A stretch of DNA of 64,000 nucleotides from Euglena gracilis (lineage: Eukaryota; Euglenida; Euglenophyceae; Euglenales), in assembly GCA_039621445.1 (NCBI GenBank), contig CP154957.1, positions 5,822,504 through 5,886,503 of the forward strand, given 5' to 3'. Position numbers and translations under genes: made by a program. Within the stretch, counting starts at the first letter, position 1. Each line of letters opens with the position of its first letter. The notes under the pieces are model-generated. The model was not told the DNA's origin and ran no database searches. It saw only the letters and a list, made by a program, of their open reading frames with translations. This document shows positions 22,401 to 34,891 of this stretch, piece after piece.

Positions 22401-25400
22401 GGAACAGGAATGGACCCTCTCTGGTCGGAATGACGGAGGGCAGGCTTATAAGTCATTGAGTGTATTTGTATATTGCATTTTTCATCTACACATCCACATC
22501 CATATCCATATCATACACATACATATAGTTCATCCATACAGTACATATAGTTCATCCATCCATACAGTACATATAGTTCATCCATACAGTACATGTAGTT
22601 CATCCATACCATATCCATATGGTACGGATGGTTATCCACACCATGTACATCGTAGTTGGGGAAGGTGGAACTCCAGTTTGTGGGAGAGCCTCTTGAGAAC
22701 GCATTTTCTGCACGCTGGGTCTGAAGTCTCAAACTTGGTTCGCCGCTGGCCCCACACAGGAGCGTTGGGGGTGCCTGGCAACCAGCAGCCTGCCGGCTAC
22801 CGGCCCCTCCTCGGCCTCGGCCTGGCCCTCGTCTACAACGTGCGGCAGGTGCGCATGCGAGCAGACTTCATGGACCCCGTTGCTGGCGCAGTGGACGCCA
22901 TCAACAACTGGTCCGCAACGCGCGTCTGGGGTGCTCTCTGAACTCCCCTCTGTGTATGTGCCTCATTGGCGGTCCCATGAAGATTTGTTTTTCTTGTAGA
23001 GCTTATAGCCCTCGCGCTGCAACAACGGTTAGGGAGGCTCAGCCCCCCTTGCATCAGTGCGATGTGGCCATGGGGTGTACAGTTCCCGATTCAGTTGAAT
23101 GGGTGGGGACGTCAAACCTTCCACCCAATTTTCCATGAGCTGCAAGGCACCGGTATATGCCGGTGGTACGGTGCCCTCTCCCCAGGGGGGCTGTCTGGAT
23201 CAGGGGTGGGCAGCATTAATGCGTGTACACCCCCTGGGGCTGGGGACCGGCTGGGATGTCACGGGAGGTTGGTTCGTGGGAGGTAGGTGCCGCGGCCGGC
23301 CAGTTGGTAGGTACCTCCCCCCCCCATGCCTAATGAACACCCTTGCCCAATGAACAGGGGGTGTTCGGACTGTCCAGATTGTCACCATATACTTTACCTA
23401 CACAGAAAAGGTACCCCAAGCCCAATGAACACCCCCCGTTCGGACCGTCTAGATTGTCACCTTAGTGTTCATTAGGCTTGGGGGGGGGGAGGTAGGTAGG
23501 TAGGTCGGAAGGTGCCGCGGCCGGTTGGAGTAGCTGGGACCTTGTAGGGGCCAATTTATCACGTTTCTGAGCAACTGGCTGCAGCTGCACTCAAAAGCTT
23601 CAAAACTTCAAGAAGAAAAACGGTTTTGGGTTGGGGTACCGTTGGTTGGGCTGCGGCCGGCCGCAGCCCAGCCAGCTACGGTTAATTGTTTGGGCCGTGG
23701 CCGGCCGCGCCGGCCACGGCCCAACCAAAAGCTGTGATTGGGTGCAGGGATTTTTTTAAGTTTGGACCCCCGGGGGGGAGGGGGGGGTAGGGTGAGTGGG
23801 TCCGCCGGACCCCCCCCCCCCCGGAGGGGGGTGGGATATACTTTTTGGCGCCACAGGCGCCGAAAAAATTCTATTTTTAGCACTTTTCGCGATTTTTCGG
23901 CCATTTTTTTTGTGGGTCCCCCGGGCCCCCTCCCCCCCCAGGGGGCCCCCCCTGGGGGGTGGGTGGGTGGGTGGGGGGGGGACCCCCCTCCCCCCCGGTC
24001 TTAAAAAAACCCCTGATTGGGTGGTGGCCGCAGCCGGCCACCACCCAACCGAAGTGGCGATTTGGTTGGGCGGCGGCCAGCCGCAGCCGGCCGCGACCCT
24101 ACCTCCCACGAACCAACCTCCCGTGACCTACTACCTCTGGGGACTCATTATTTGTTTCCTCTCGAATGAAATTTGTTAGGATCGGCCCAGGTGATGGATC
24201 CGCAACCCCTCCGCTTGGGGATGGATCCTGGGGGGAGATGATGGGGGGAGATGAGGGGGGGAGGTGCTTGCTATGGGCAGGCAGCAGCCAAAACCATAGC
24301 CCCATGGGAGGAGACAAAAGTTATTCTGGGAGGGGGGGTCTGACCTTTCTGTGACGTGGCGACCAGGAAACGCTATGATTCTGGGCAACTTTTGGTGGAT
24401 TCAGGGAGGGTGTAGTCCTATTTTTAGGGATTTTGGATTGGTGTGGCGAAAACTGGTAGCATTTAGGATACAATTTTGGCCATACATTATGTCCCCATTT
24501 CGATAGATACTGGGCAACACCGTTTGTTTGAAATTCGCCCAGATGCGGCCTAACTTCGGCCTAATGTTGTCCGGAACGCTACCAAACATGTTCCCAAATT
24601 CCCAAAAATGGGGCCCCCGTGGAAGTCCGGCCGTAACCCTAACCCTATCACCCAGAAGTAACCCCAACTTTCTGAGAAATGGAATCTAGATACCACCATC
24701 GCCCCCCCCCCCGGGGCAAATGTTTATGGCTGTCGGGCAAGGCATCCTGTTGCACGAGCCAGATGAACCCCTTTGGGTTGTTTAAAGGTGTGCAGGGGGG
24801 GGAGGGTCCGATCAATCCCCCATTATTCCTGTTTTTCCAGAACCGATTCTCCGCGTCGCAGTTTCCTCCGCCGGGCTGCCAGAGTGCAACTGGATGTGGG
24901 GGCTTGTTGGTGGCTAACCCTAGTGGAAGTCGAATGCCGCCACAGCACAACCCAACTCAAACGGCCCTTCGGGCCACCCGGAGGGCGCCCCAGCGGCGAG
25001 AACTTCACCGACCCCAGCCGGCGCCAGAACACGCAGGAGATCGTGCTGGCCAACAACGAGAGTGGGACGTTGCTGGTGATGCCCGCGCCACCGGCAGCGA
25101 TGCCCCCCCCCCCCCGACAACAAAGACGGTTGATGAATGACCAACCAGGGCTGAACGGCGGAGGGAGGTGCTGTACTCCCGGAGACCTTGAAGGTGGTCC
25201 TTTTGTTTCCCGTGGCGCTGATTTTCAGTTGGAAATTTCAGTTCAGCGCCGAAGGAATTTCGTATCCACCAGCCAAATTTGAATTAGCTGTAGTCTGGGG
25301 TGCTGTGGGCCCTTAAGCAGAAGCCTGGTCCAGAACCCCCCCCCCCAAACAGTCAATCACTCCAACCCCCCCTCCTGGTTTGCAAAGTGACCAACTGGTT

Positions 25401-28400
25401 TTTGAGATGACAGATAAAGCAGGGTCTCTGGGGTTAATATGAGTAATGAAATCGAAACTGAAACAAGAGCACGGGACTATATTTTTTAAATGTCAGTTTT
25501 TTCCTGCCCATGGTTTTGTCTCTCTGGTGCAAATGGAGCACATTGAGACATTGACACCCAAAAACAAATGTGCATCTTAGCGTGCTTTTTTCCTCTGAAA
25601 TTCTTGGACGAATGAACCCAAATTAGTATGAACATCAAATCATGCAAATTATCTGAAAATTTCAGCAAGAGATTTCAGCACTTTTTTAGGTCTTTTTGAG
25701 CATAAGAATAATAATCATTCTTTAAACAACCCTGGCTCTCAAACAGAAACAACACCCAGAAGAAGGAAACGCATTGTTCAGATTTCAAAATTTCCGAGTT
25801 TCCACCATCACATCCCCAAACCATCTTTTGGGTGGGGGCGGAATGGGGCGGATGCACTTTTTCCCAGGTTGACAGGACACTGCGCCGGTGACCGGTGGGG
25901 ACCGCCATGCAAGCCTGTGACGCAGCGTGCTTGGCCACCGCCAGTTTGAACGCGATGCCCATTGCTGCCTCCCAGGCCGGTCAACGGTGGCCCCAGAAGG
26001 CAAACTGGTTTGTACGGTTTCAGGTTTAGTTTTCCAAACGTTGCATTCTTATTACATATACATGACGTTTCCATTGCACTTGTACATCATTTCCTTCCCC
26101 CAAGGGGAAATTGTTCCTTTTCCACGAGTGCAAGTCAAGGTGGCAATTGTCCAGAATTTCCCAACAGGGTGACAACTGCAAGGAATTGTTGACACTCTCG
26201 TGGGAGTGACAACCTCTTTGAATGATGCATCATGGAGGTTGTCACTCCCACGAGAGTGTCAACAATTTCAGTTTAATATGCCTATGTATTGTATTTGTGT
26301 TAATTGTATTGTTATTGCATTATTATTGTTTTGTATTGTATTGCACATGCCTATGTATTGGCAATGGCCTCCTCCAAACTGACAGGCAGACTGGGGGTTG
26401 CTGTTAGAAAACGGTGTTGGTGTTGGTCTTGTTAAGCTTGTGTTGTGTGGCGCAGGCCTCGCAGGGTTCGGCCCACCAGGGACCGTTGGGAAATCACAGC
26501 ACACGCCACACATCCGCGGAACAGGCACCCGTGAGCCCCACCGCAGCCGTGTCGCCAGGCCCAGCCTGCCCGGGCCGTGCAGGGGCTGAATGGCACGGCC
26601 GAGACGGCGGACTTCAACGGCGAGGCGACGCTGTGCGCGTTCGGCCCCATGCCCCTGTCCGGCATCGGGACCAAGCGCCTGTAAATGACTGCAGATGACT
26701 GTGTGTCACTGGGCGTGGCTGGGCGTGGGTGCATGTGACCGTACGTGAGGACTGTGGCTGGGCGTGACTACGTGTGACTGCGTGTGACCCGATGTGACTT
26801 CGCATGACTGGGCCAGGCCTGGGATTCTGGGCGACCACAGGTGCTTGATTGGGATGGAGATAAAGTTGACCCGGGAGGAGTTTCTGGATGAGCAGGGGGC
26901 GAGCTGTCTTCCTACTGTCCATTATGGTTTTCTTTTGATGGCAACAAAACACATTTCCCTGATTCATGGATGCCGAGACAAAGTTAGATCTCCCCAGATT
27001 TTAAGGTATGACATGAGAGCTTAGACAGAAGTGCTGGAGGGGATGTTTGGGTATCCCTGAGTGAAGTGACCATCCGACCCATTCAAACAAGCCTCCAAAA
27101 AACTCTTCAAAAATTGGATCGCCCTTCCATACTCCAATGGCAGCAGAGTGAGTAAGACCCCACTCCCCCATCTACCCTCTCCATTGCAGGGTTTTTTTTC
27201 CGTCCCGGACCCCCGGGGGGGAGGGGGGGGTGGGGTGGGTGGGTCTGGCCGAGCCCCCTCCCCCCGGGGGGGTTCCCCCCAGGGGGTGGTGGGAAATATT
27301 TTTCGACGCCAAAAGCGCCGAAAATTTTTGGTGTTTCTCGTGCTGTTTTTTTAGCATTTTCGCGATTTTTGCCATTTTGGGGGGAAATTGAGTGGGTCCC
27401 CCGGGACCCCCCCCCCCCCAGGGGCCCCCAGGCCAGCCCTCCTGCGGGCGACTTCTTCCACGACCTGGGCGGCACCCTGGACTACCTCAACGCCCACATG
27501 TCCGGCACGCTGGAGGTCGAGTTCGGTGCACAGGCGAAACCGAACGAGACCACTGTGGTGCCCGCACAGGCCTGGCTGGAAGTTCCGCCCCGCCGTTGTC
27601 ATCCGTCCCCGGGCATCCACCGATTTATTTGACGGAGATTTCCCATTTCGGCGGCAAAGACAAACCCAGCAATAAAATTATGATGAATAAAAAAGTTCTG
27701 TGACCTCAATGTTAATGAACAATGTTCTGCAACTTCAACGATCGCAACATACGGGCTGGAAAGTTTTTGCGGGGAATGGGGAATCATCACCTCCTTGTTC
27801 TGACCCTCACAGAGCTTTTTTGAAGCGTATTATGTTCCAAGGATCTGCCCTCCCTCACACACGTTCTGTTCTGAATCCCCTGCACTGACCATTGCCCTTG
27901 GAATCAAGCATACCAAGCGTTTCGAATGTGATGCATTTGCGTGTGCTTTCTTTGCACCATACTCATTATTTGTCTGCCCTGTTTCATATTGCTGCACGTC
28001 CTCTCAACCTCTTGTTCCCACCCGCATGTGTTTAATTTCGGCTTTTCGGCTTTTTTGCCACTTTTCTCACATTTGGCTGGCAAAACGGCTTTCTCGCCAT
28101 TTTGCCGAAAAGCAATTTTGAAACTAATCCCCTAAGTATTGCTGTCCGCAGTGGCCCGGGAAGGAGAACAAGTGTCAAGCCGTGTTGCGTCCCTCCATGT
28201 GGGCCTGTCCGCGGCGTGCATTTCTTCACCGCGTGGCACTTCGCGGATGAGTGCGGGGCAGCGTGCGGTACGTTCCCCGGCAACCTGGCGTACCTGCGGC
28301 AGGCCATCGCCACAGGGGCGTCCGGCGTGACGAACGGGATCGATTACCGGCCGGGGGCTGTCCTGGAGGATACGCCCAGCGTCCTGCATTTCAGCGTCCT

Positions 28401-31400
28401 CCGTTTGGCAGCTTGAGCACTGCTGAAGCAAATGCCCTTTGTGTTTTGTGTGAAAATCTGATTTGCAGACCATGATCGAGGCGAATCAGGTAGCCTTTCA
28501 TTTCCAATTCTCATCTATGAAATGCAAACCAAAAAAGTTGGCCAAGGGATCATATGTGAATGACAAAGATGCAAATTCCCCACCATGCAATTTCAAATTT
28601 TCCAACTGTGCGCCAAATGATCTTCCTCATACTGTGCATTCCTGGATCTCAAAATCCAGCATGAACACACCTGTACACAACACAACACACACACACACAC
28701 AACACACACACACACACACACACACACCACAACACAACACACACGCAACACGCGCACACACACACACAACACAACACAACACACACACCCACACACACAA
28801 CACAACACAACACACACACAACACAACACACACACACACACACACAGACACACACGTTGTGCTTACTGCAGTCTAGCGATCAAGCCATTGTTCATGACAC
28901 CACAGTTTTTTGGAAGCATGGGGATTTCTTTATCTGGAAGTGGTCTTTTCCCTCCCAGCCAGGCAGCACCTTTTGTTGCCGCTGGCAGCTCCAATCGACC
29001 CCTCTCCCACCTTGTGCGCTGACATGAAGCTGGAGCAAGCCCGCCCAAGCTGGCTCCAATGATAATGCAGTGCATAAGTGCAGTGCATAAGTGCAGTGCA
29101 TAAGTGCAGTGCATAAGTGCAGTGCATAAGTGCAGTGCATAAGTGCAGTGCATAAGTGCAGTGCAAAAGTACATAATTAAGAAGGGTTTTCTTTGCAATT
29201 AGCATCTGGCTGTAATTTTCCTGCCTGTTGGATTTGAGGTTTTTTTTTGCCAGGATTTTGGAACAGCTGAGTCCAACAGGGGGGGGGAGTGATATCCGCC
29301 ATATTTCCCGCAGTTTTTCCACAATTTTGGAGTTCTCCCCCATATTTCCGCATGATCTTGAGAATTGAAGGTGCAATGATTTCTGGCAATTCCATGAATG
29401 GTTTGCAAGGCAAGGGTGTAACACGCTGCCTTTTTTTTGCATCTGTTTGCATTTTCTAACTCTGGCAATTTGGCAATGTTGACCATTTTTGGAAATGTTT
29501 TTGTCCTTTCTCCTTGAAATTCTGCTAGGAACGCATTGTCCATTTAGGGAAAAGTTTCATTTGGACCAATTTTTCGATTTTTTTTCACCAACAAATTCCA
29601 TGTTTTTGGGTAACACCTCTGAAAAGGTGTCCTACAACCGGGGGGGATGTCGTTGGACATGGGGGGGGTTATTGGACATAGAGTGGGATGTAATTTTGGG
29701 AACATTCTAGCGCAAAGCCGAAATATTTTGCAACCAAAATTGGCAAAAAAGTATTGGCCAAAATGCCATTTTTGGCACTTTTTGGGACGAAATTTGTCAA
29801 AATTGCCCAAAGTTTTTGGCGCAAAGCGCCAGAAGGAAAAATTTGGCCTTTTTGGGGGTGTGGGGTCCCGAGCACCTGACGACTGTTTTTCACCCCTGGT
29901 CTTTGGTCACAACCCAGAGTTCTGATCCACTTTCCTGCGCTTTTGTATCAAACACGGAGGGGGGGACGCACTCCCCGGGTCACCAAACCTTAAAATAAAA
30001 ATAAATATCTGTTCCATACTGTTCAGAGAGTGTCCCCATTTGAACTAGGGGGGGGGGGTGGCTTTTGGTTTTATGGAAAATCCCTGGTTGGCGTCCACAA
30101 ATTGAGAATTATGCACTGAAGGGCATCCTGGGGTGGGGGGGGGGGGTTGGGGGGTTTGGTCAAACCCCCGTCGTTGGGGTTGGGCGGTCACCGCGGGCTA
30201 CGTCAGCATCAGCTCCCTGAATGCGGCGTTGTCGATTGAGGTGGACCAGAGCCAGATAATGTTCTGGGGGGCATCGCCAGCGGCACAATTGTTCAGCTAC
30301 CCCCCCCCCCCGAAATTGGAATGCCATCCCCCTCTCTGTGGGGGCGGAAACGGGTCGAAAAGGGTTTTTCGATTTCGAAAGGGAAACTCGTTTTTTGAGG
30401 GTTTGGGGGTGGGGGATCACCTCGCTTCTCGATTTGGCTGGAAAGCAGCTCGCCAGCTGGGTTTGGGCTTTCTGGCCAGTTTTGGGGGACCGGCTGGGTC
30501 AGTGCGACTGCTGGTCAGACCATGAAGGTTTCCTAAGAGAACATGTAAAGCTCTCAATTTATTCTGACTATTCTGCACACGAAGGCACTTGCACACAGGC
30601 ACACACATCCACCTGCTCGTCTTGAGTCACCCTTTGTTAGCATTCACAGTCGGGTGTGGAGTGTAACTTGCAGCTTTGCAAGCATTAGGAGCAGCGGATA
30701 TTTTAGGTAATTATTGTGACGTCCACGGTGTCGTAGACATGCAATCACTTGTCATTGACCGACCCCCCCCCCCAGGGGGAGGAGTGACCGACTTTTTTTT
30801 TGGTCCAAATCTGGGGGGGTCGACAAAAAAGCCTCCGCTTCCCAAAAGAAAAACAACCGGGCCATTTCTTCAGATTTGTGTTCAAATTGCCCCCCCAGGC
30901 CAGGGGGGTGACTCGTTTTCTGGAAGAGTGATTGCCTGGCATTTAGAAGTGTAATTGGGCCCCTGGGTGTCAGTAAAAAAGTATAATCTCAGGAGACTCC
31001 ATCCACTGTTATCCTGTGATTGGGTTTGGGGAACCTGATTGTCTAGTTTGGGGGGAGACGAATCGCAGCAAATATAACCCCCCCAAAATAAGACCTGGGT
31101 TTTATTTCTGAGTCCATTGCTGGAAACCTCCAGGGGGCCTTATTTTTGAGGGGGTCTTTTTTTTGAATTTTTTTCTTGACCGACCAGGGACCGAAAAGGC
31201 ACCTTTTTCCGGTTCCCAAAAACAAAACAAAAATTCCTTCGGGCTTTGCGCCATGTGTAAATTGTTCCATATGGACATTTACCATGATTTCTGGAAGTAC
31301 CTTTTTTTTTGAAATTTCATCATTTTCATGTCTGAAATTGGGGTTTTTTGGGTTTTTTTTTGCTTCGTTGCATGCTTCCAACAGGGGGGGGGGGGAATGC

Positions 31401-34400
31401 AACTTGCAAAATTTGCATTTTCTTGCATAATCGGCTTTTCCCGAAATTTGCATTTTTTTGCATTTTTTTGCATTTTTTTGCATGAAATATTTTCCCCGGA
31501 ATAAATTTTTGTAGTTGGTTGCCATATGTTTGAATTTTTTTTGCATATTTTTGCATTTTCTACATAAAATATTTTGCCTGGAAAAAATTTTGTTGTTGGT
31601 TGCCATATGTATGGGCTTTTTTGCATTTTTTTGGCATTTTTTGTATAAAATATTTTGCCCTGGAAATTTTTTTTTGATCTTAGGCAGCAAAGCTCTGTCA
31701 TATTCCAGCTTTTTCTCAGGTTTTTCATGCAAGTTGCATTTTTTTTTTGCATTTTTTTGCATTTTTTTGCAATTTTTTTTTGCATTTTTTTGACTTGCAT
31801 AATTTGAAGGGCCCAGTTGCATTTTTCCCCCCCTGCTTCCAACGCCATTTCCCTTGTCCCCCAGTCTCCAAAGGACGGCACCACGTTGACGGGCATCATC
31901 GCGACGTACCAGAACACCGTGCGGTACGCCGGGAAGTCGACGGAGGTGATGGTGGGCCGAAAGCATACCGCTGCTTGAGTCTGGGTTCTGCTGAATTTCT
32001 CGGGGTGTTTCCGGGGGCCCTGGGGGTCTGATGAAGTGTGGGTCATCTTTTGCCCCCCCAAGCCAATCTTTTTTTTTAATTTGGGTGTCTTCCTCTCCTG
32101 TTACCGTGCAAGCAACTGCCTGCTCGTAAGAAACCCGGTGTTGCAGTGGCGCACAGTGCTCGAGACTTCGCCTGGAGCCCCTTTCATTCCAAGACATTTT
32201 GGCATTCTGGTCTGTTCTGCTGAGCTTCCTGGGGGTTTAAGCCCTATCTGGTGTGTTGCGACGCTCCACAGCTAAAATTGCTCACGGTCTTAGCCATCCA
32301 GAAAGTATGCCTTGTGGAAACTGTCCTCGACCCTCTATCGGTACTGCCGATAATTGTGCCTTTTTTACAAACATTTTCCATATAAGTATCCATATAAACA
32401 GCCAAAATGGTAGCCCACTGAACCTCACTGAAAGTGTGTTTCATCATCCTTGAATGACTCATCTCGCACCCTTTACTGGGATCTCCGTCGCCGACCGCAT
32501 CGCTGTCCTAAAGCACCGGAGCGACTGCCCCAACATGACGTGCACCGGCCCCTCGACCCACTTTCAGGGCTCTGTGATGTTTTGTTATACCCCCTTTTCT
32601 GAAACTCCCCGAACTTATTTTTTACATGTTATTGTTGATGTCCCTCTCTGGGAAATGTAGTGCTAATTTTATCAAAATACGGTTATGAACGAGGGGGTTG
32701 GTACTCAGGGGGACGCAACCTGCCTACCAAAAAATCTGGATCGCCAAAAGAGACACTGCAAGTCAAGCTCTCCAAGTCAACGACCAGGGGGACTTCCATT
32801 TTTGTTAGGGTTCTATATCTAGGCGAGGGGTTCCATATTTGGATTCATGATTGAGGGTTATGTCTGAGAGCTCACAAACTGTCATGAAATCAAAAAGGCT
32901 GTGTTTTATCCGCTTTCCTGCATTTTGTGTGCAGGCATGCTGGGGCATCTTTCTCCCTCCCACCTTGTCGAACGACTACCCCCCCCCCGGTCAGATGCAA
33001 CCTTGTTGCATACGATGCTGGTGTGTCAATTCTGGGAAGAATTGAATCGATTTTTGCATTTGGACGTTTCACCACTGCTTTTTTTGTAGTTTATTGTGCA
33101 GTTCAAGACACAAAACTTGCAAGAATGGAGCCATTGGCAGATTAGAACCGTTTCACTGGTTCACGCCGCCCTGCCTCTATGGTGCCTGCGGTGAATGGCC
33201 ACACGGGATACGCTCGGGGCCCGGACTACCGGTGGGTGGACGCCATGGGGGCGTACACGTACCTCCCGAAGCTGGACGTTGGGATGGTGGTGAAGAATGG
33301 GGTGCCGCTGCTCTTTTCCATTGGCACGCATTCATGTACTCAGAAAGGCAACACACATTCCAGGCATGCACACAAACACATGTGCACACATTTCACATTT
33401 CATTCACAGGTATCCACCACGCATTTATGCGCATATATGCACATCTGCACACAACGTCCTGACCTCATGAACGCCACGCCAGCAACAATCGACACATCTG
33501 AGGCAGAAGCGGGAAGTTTTAGTTTGACCGGCTCCCTCTGTGGCTGTTCCAACTGGGTGGGCCCTTTTTTAAACAGGAAGTCTGCGTACGACTTGTTCTG
33601 GACTATCCCATTATTGATTGGACCCTTGTGCATTGGCATATATACATTTTTTCTCGACGTTCCATAAGCAGCCTCACACATTTCCTTGAAAGAAATGTCA
33701 TTATAAATTATGCATAACATGCATAATTTGTAAATAATTTTTTTTAATAAAAAATTTCATTGTGTATTATATGTTATTTGATAGAATATGTGGAGAGATA
33801 TACACATATACATGATATGTATGTATATGTATTTTTTCATATATGATACACATATATCATGTATATATGTATTTTTTATGTATTATATATGTATGTAATC
33901 CACATAATTTTATAATGAACACAAAATTACACATGACATATACATACCTTGTATATAGTGATGTAAACTGTAATTTTATTACACATATGCATAATCTGTA
34001 AATTACATGTACGTATTGTATATAATTTGCATGAATACATAATGCTCATGGCAGCCAAGTGACAAATGCCCCCCAACAGGGGGGGGTCGACAGTCACAAC
34101 CAGGGAGGGGGGACGCGTTGGTCCCAATATGGTTCCAAACACCAGGAGAATTTCAGGGTAATTGTATGGTCTATGTCGGAGGGTCCCCCAATTTTTAGTA
34201 ATTTGCCATAAGTTAGGCCCCTATGGAAACTTAGGCTGAATTCAGGGAAAATTTAGGGGCTGGAAGATTTTTCCAAAACGAGGATTTAATTTCCCGCTTG
34301 ACTTGACCCCAATTTTGGGTCCACCAATCCTAACCTTGTCCTCCAACAATCTGACAATCAGACAATTCCAGCCATCAAGCCCTCCCCCCCCCCAAATAAC

Positions 34401-34848
34401 CCCCCCCCCACGCCCCAGCTCTGGTGCCCAAATAACACACCGGGGGGGATGTCATTTGGGGGGGGTGTTACACCGATTTTCGCATGGCGCCGCGGGATCG
34501 AAATCCCAAAAACAGGAACCGCATCGTAACTAATAATCGCCAAGTATTTTCGAGTCTTCTCCGGCAGAAAACCGAAGGGTCCCACCCAGGAACGGTTAGG
34601 GTCCCTGTTAAGGTCAACCTTTGTACCGGCAGTTGCAGGGTGCCTGCCAGGCTTCTTTTTACCTCAGGAAACCTCCCCGGGGTGGGAGGTCCAGGGCCGG
34701 ACCCCCACCCCGGGTGAGGGTCCCGGGACAGAGGCCGGTAGCCGTTTCAGCGCTTTGGGAAATGCCTGCAGACCGTCCCCCCCGGAGCTGGTACCCCCCA
34801 ATCTGTCAGGTGACAGCTTCCCAGGGGGAGGGGTACACATTGATTCCC

Positions 34849-34891
<43 letters not shown>

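Noticed and set aside
23608-24179. Pro/Gly/Arg-rich open frames around 23.6-24.2 kb
   Set aside because: Products of C/G tracts within nested mobile elements.
24640-24655. Telomere-like AACCCTAACCCTAT
   Set aside because: Only two units, part of a dispersed repeat found at four places in the window; not a telomere.
31043-32197. 384-codon open frame on the minus strand, the longest in the window
   Set aside because: Lys/Asn/Cys-rich text produced by TTTTTTGCA repeats, and it overlaps cyclase exon 19 on the other strand.
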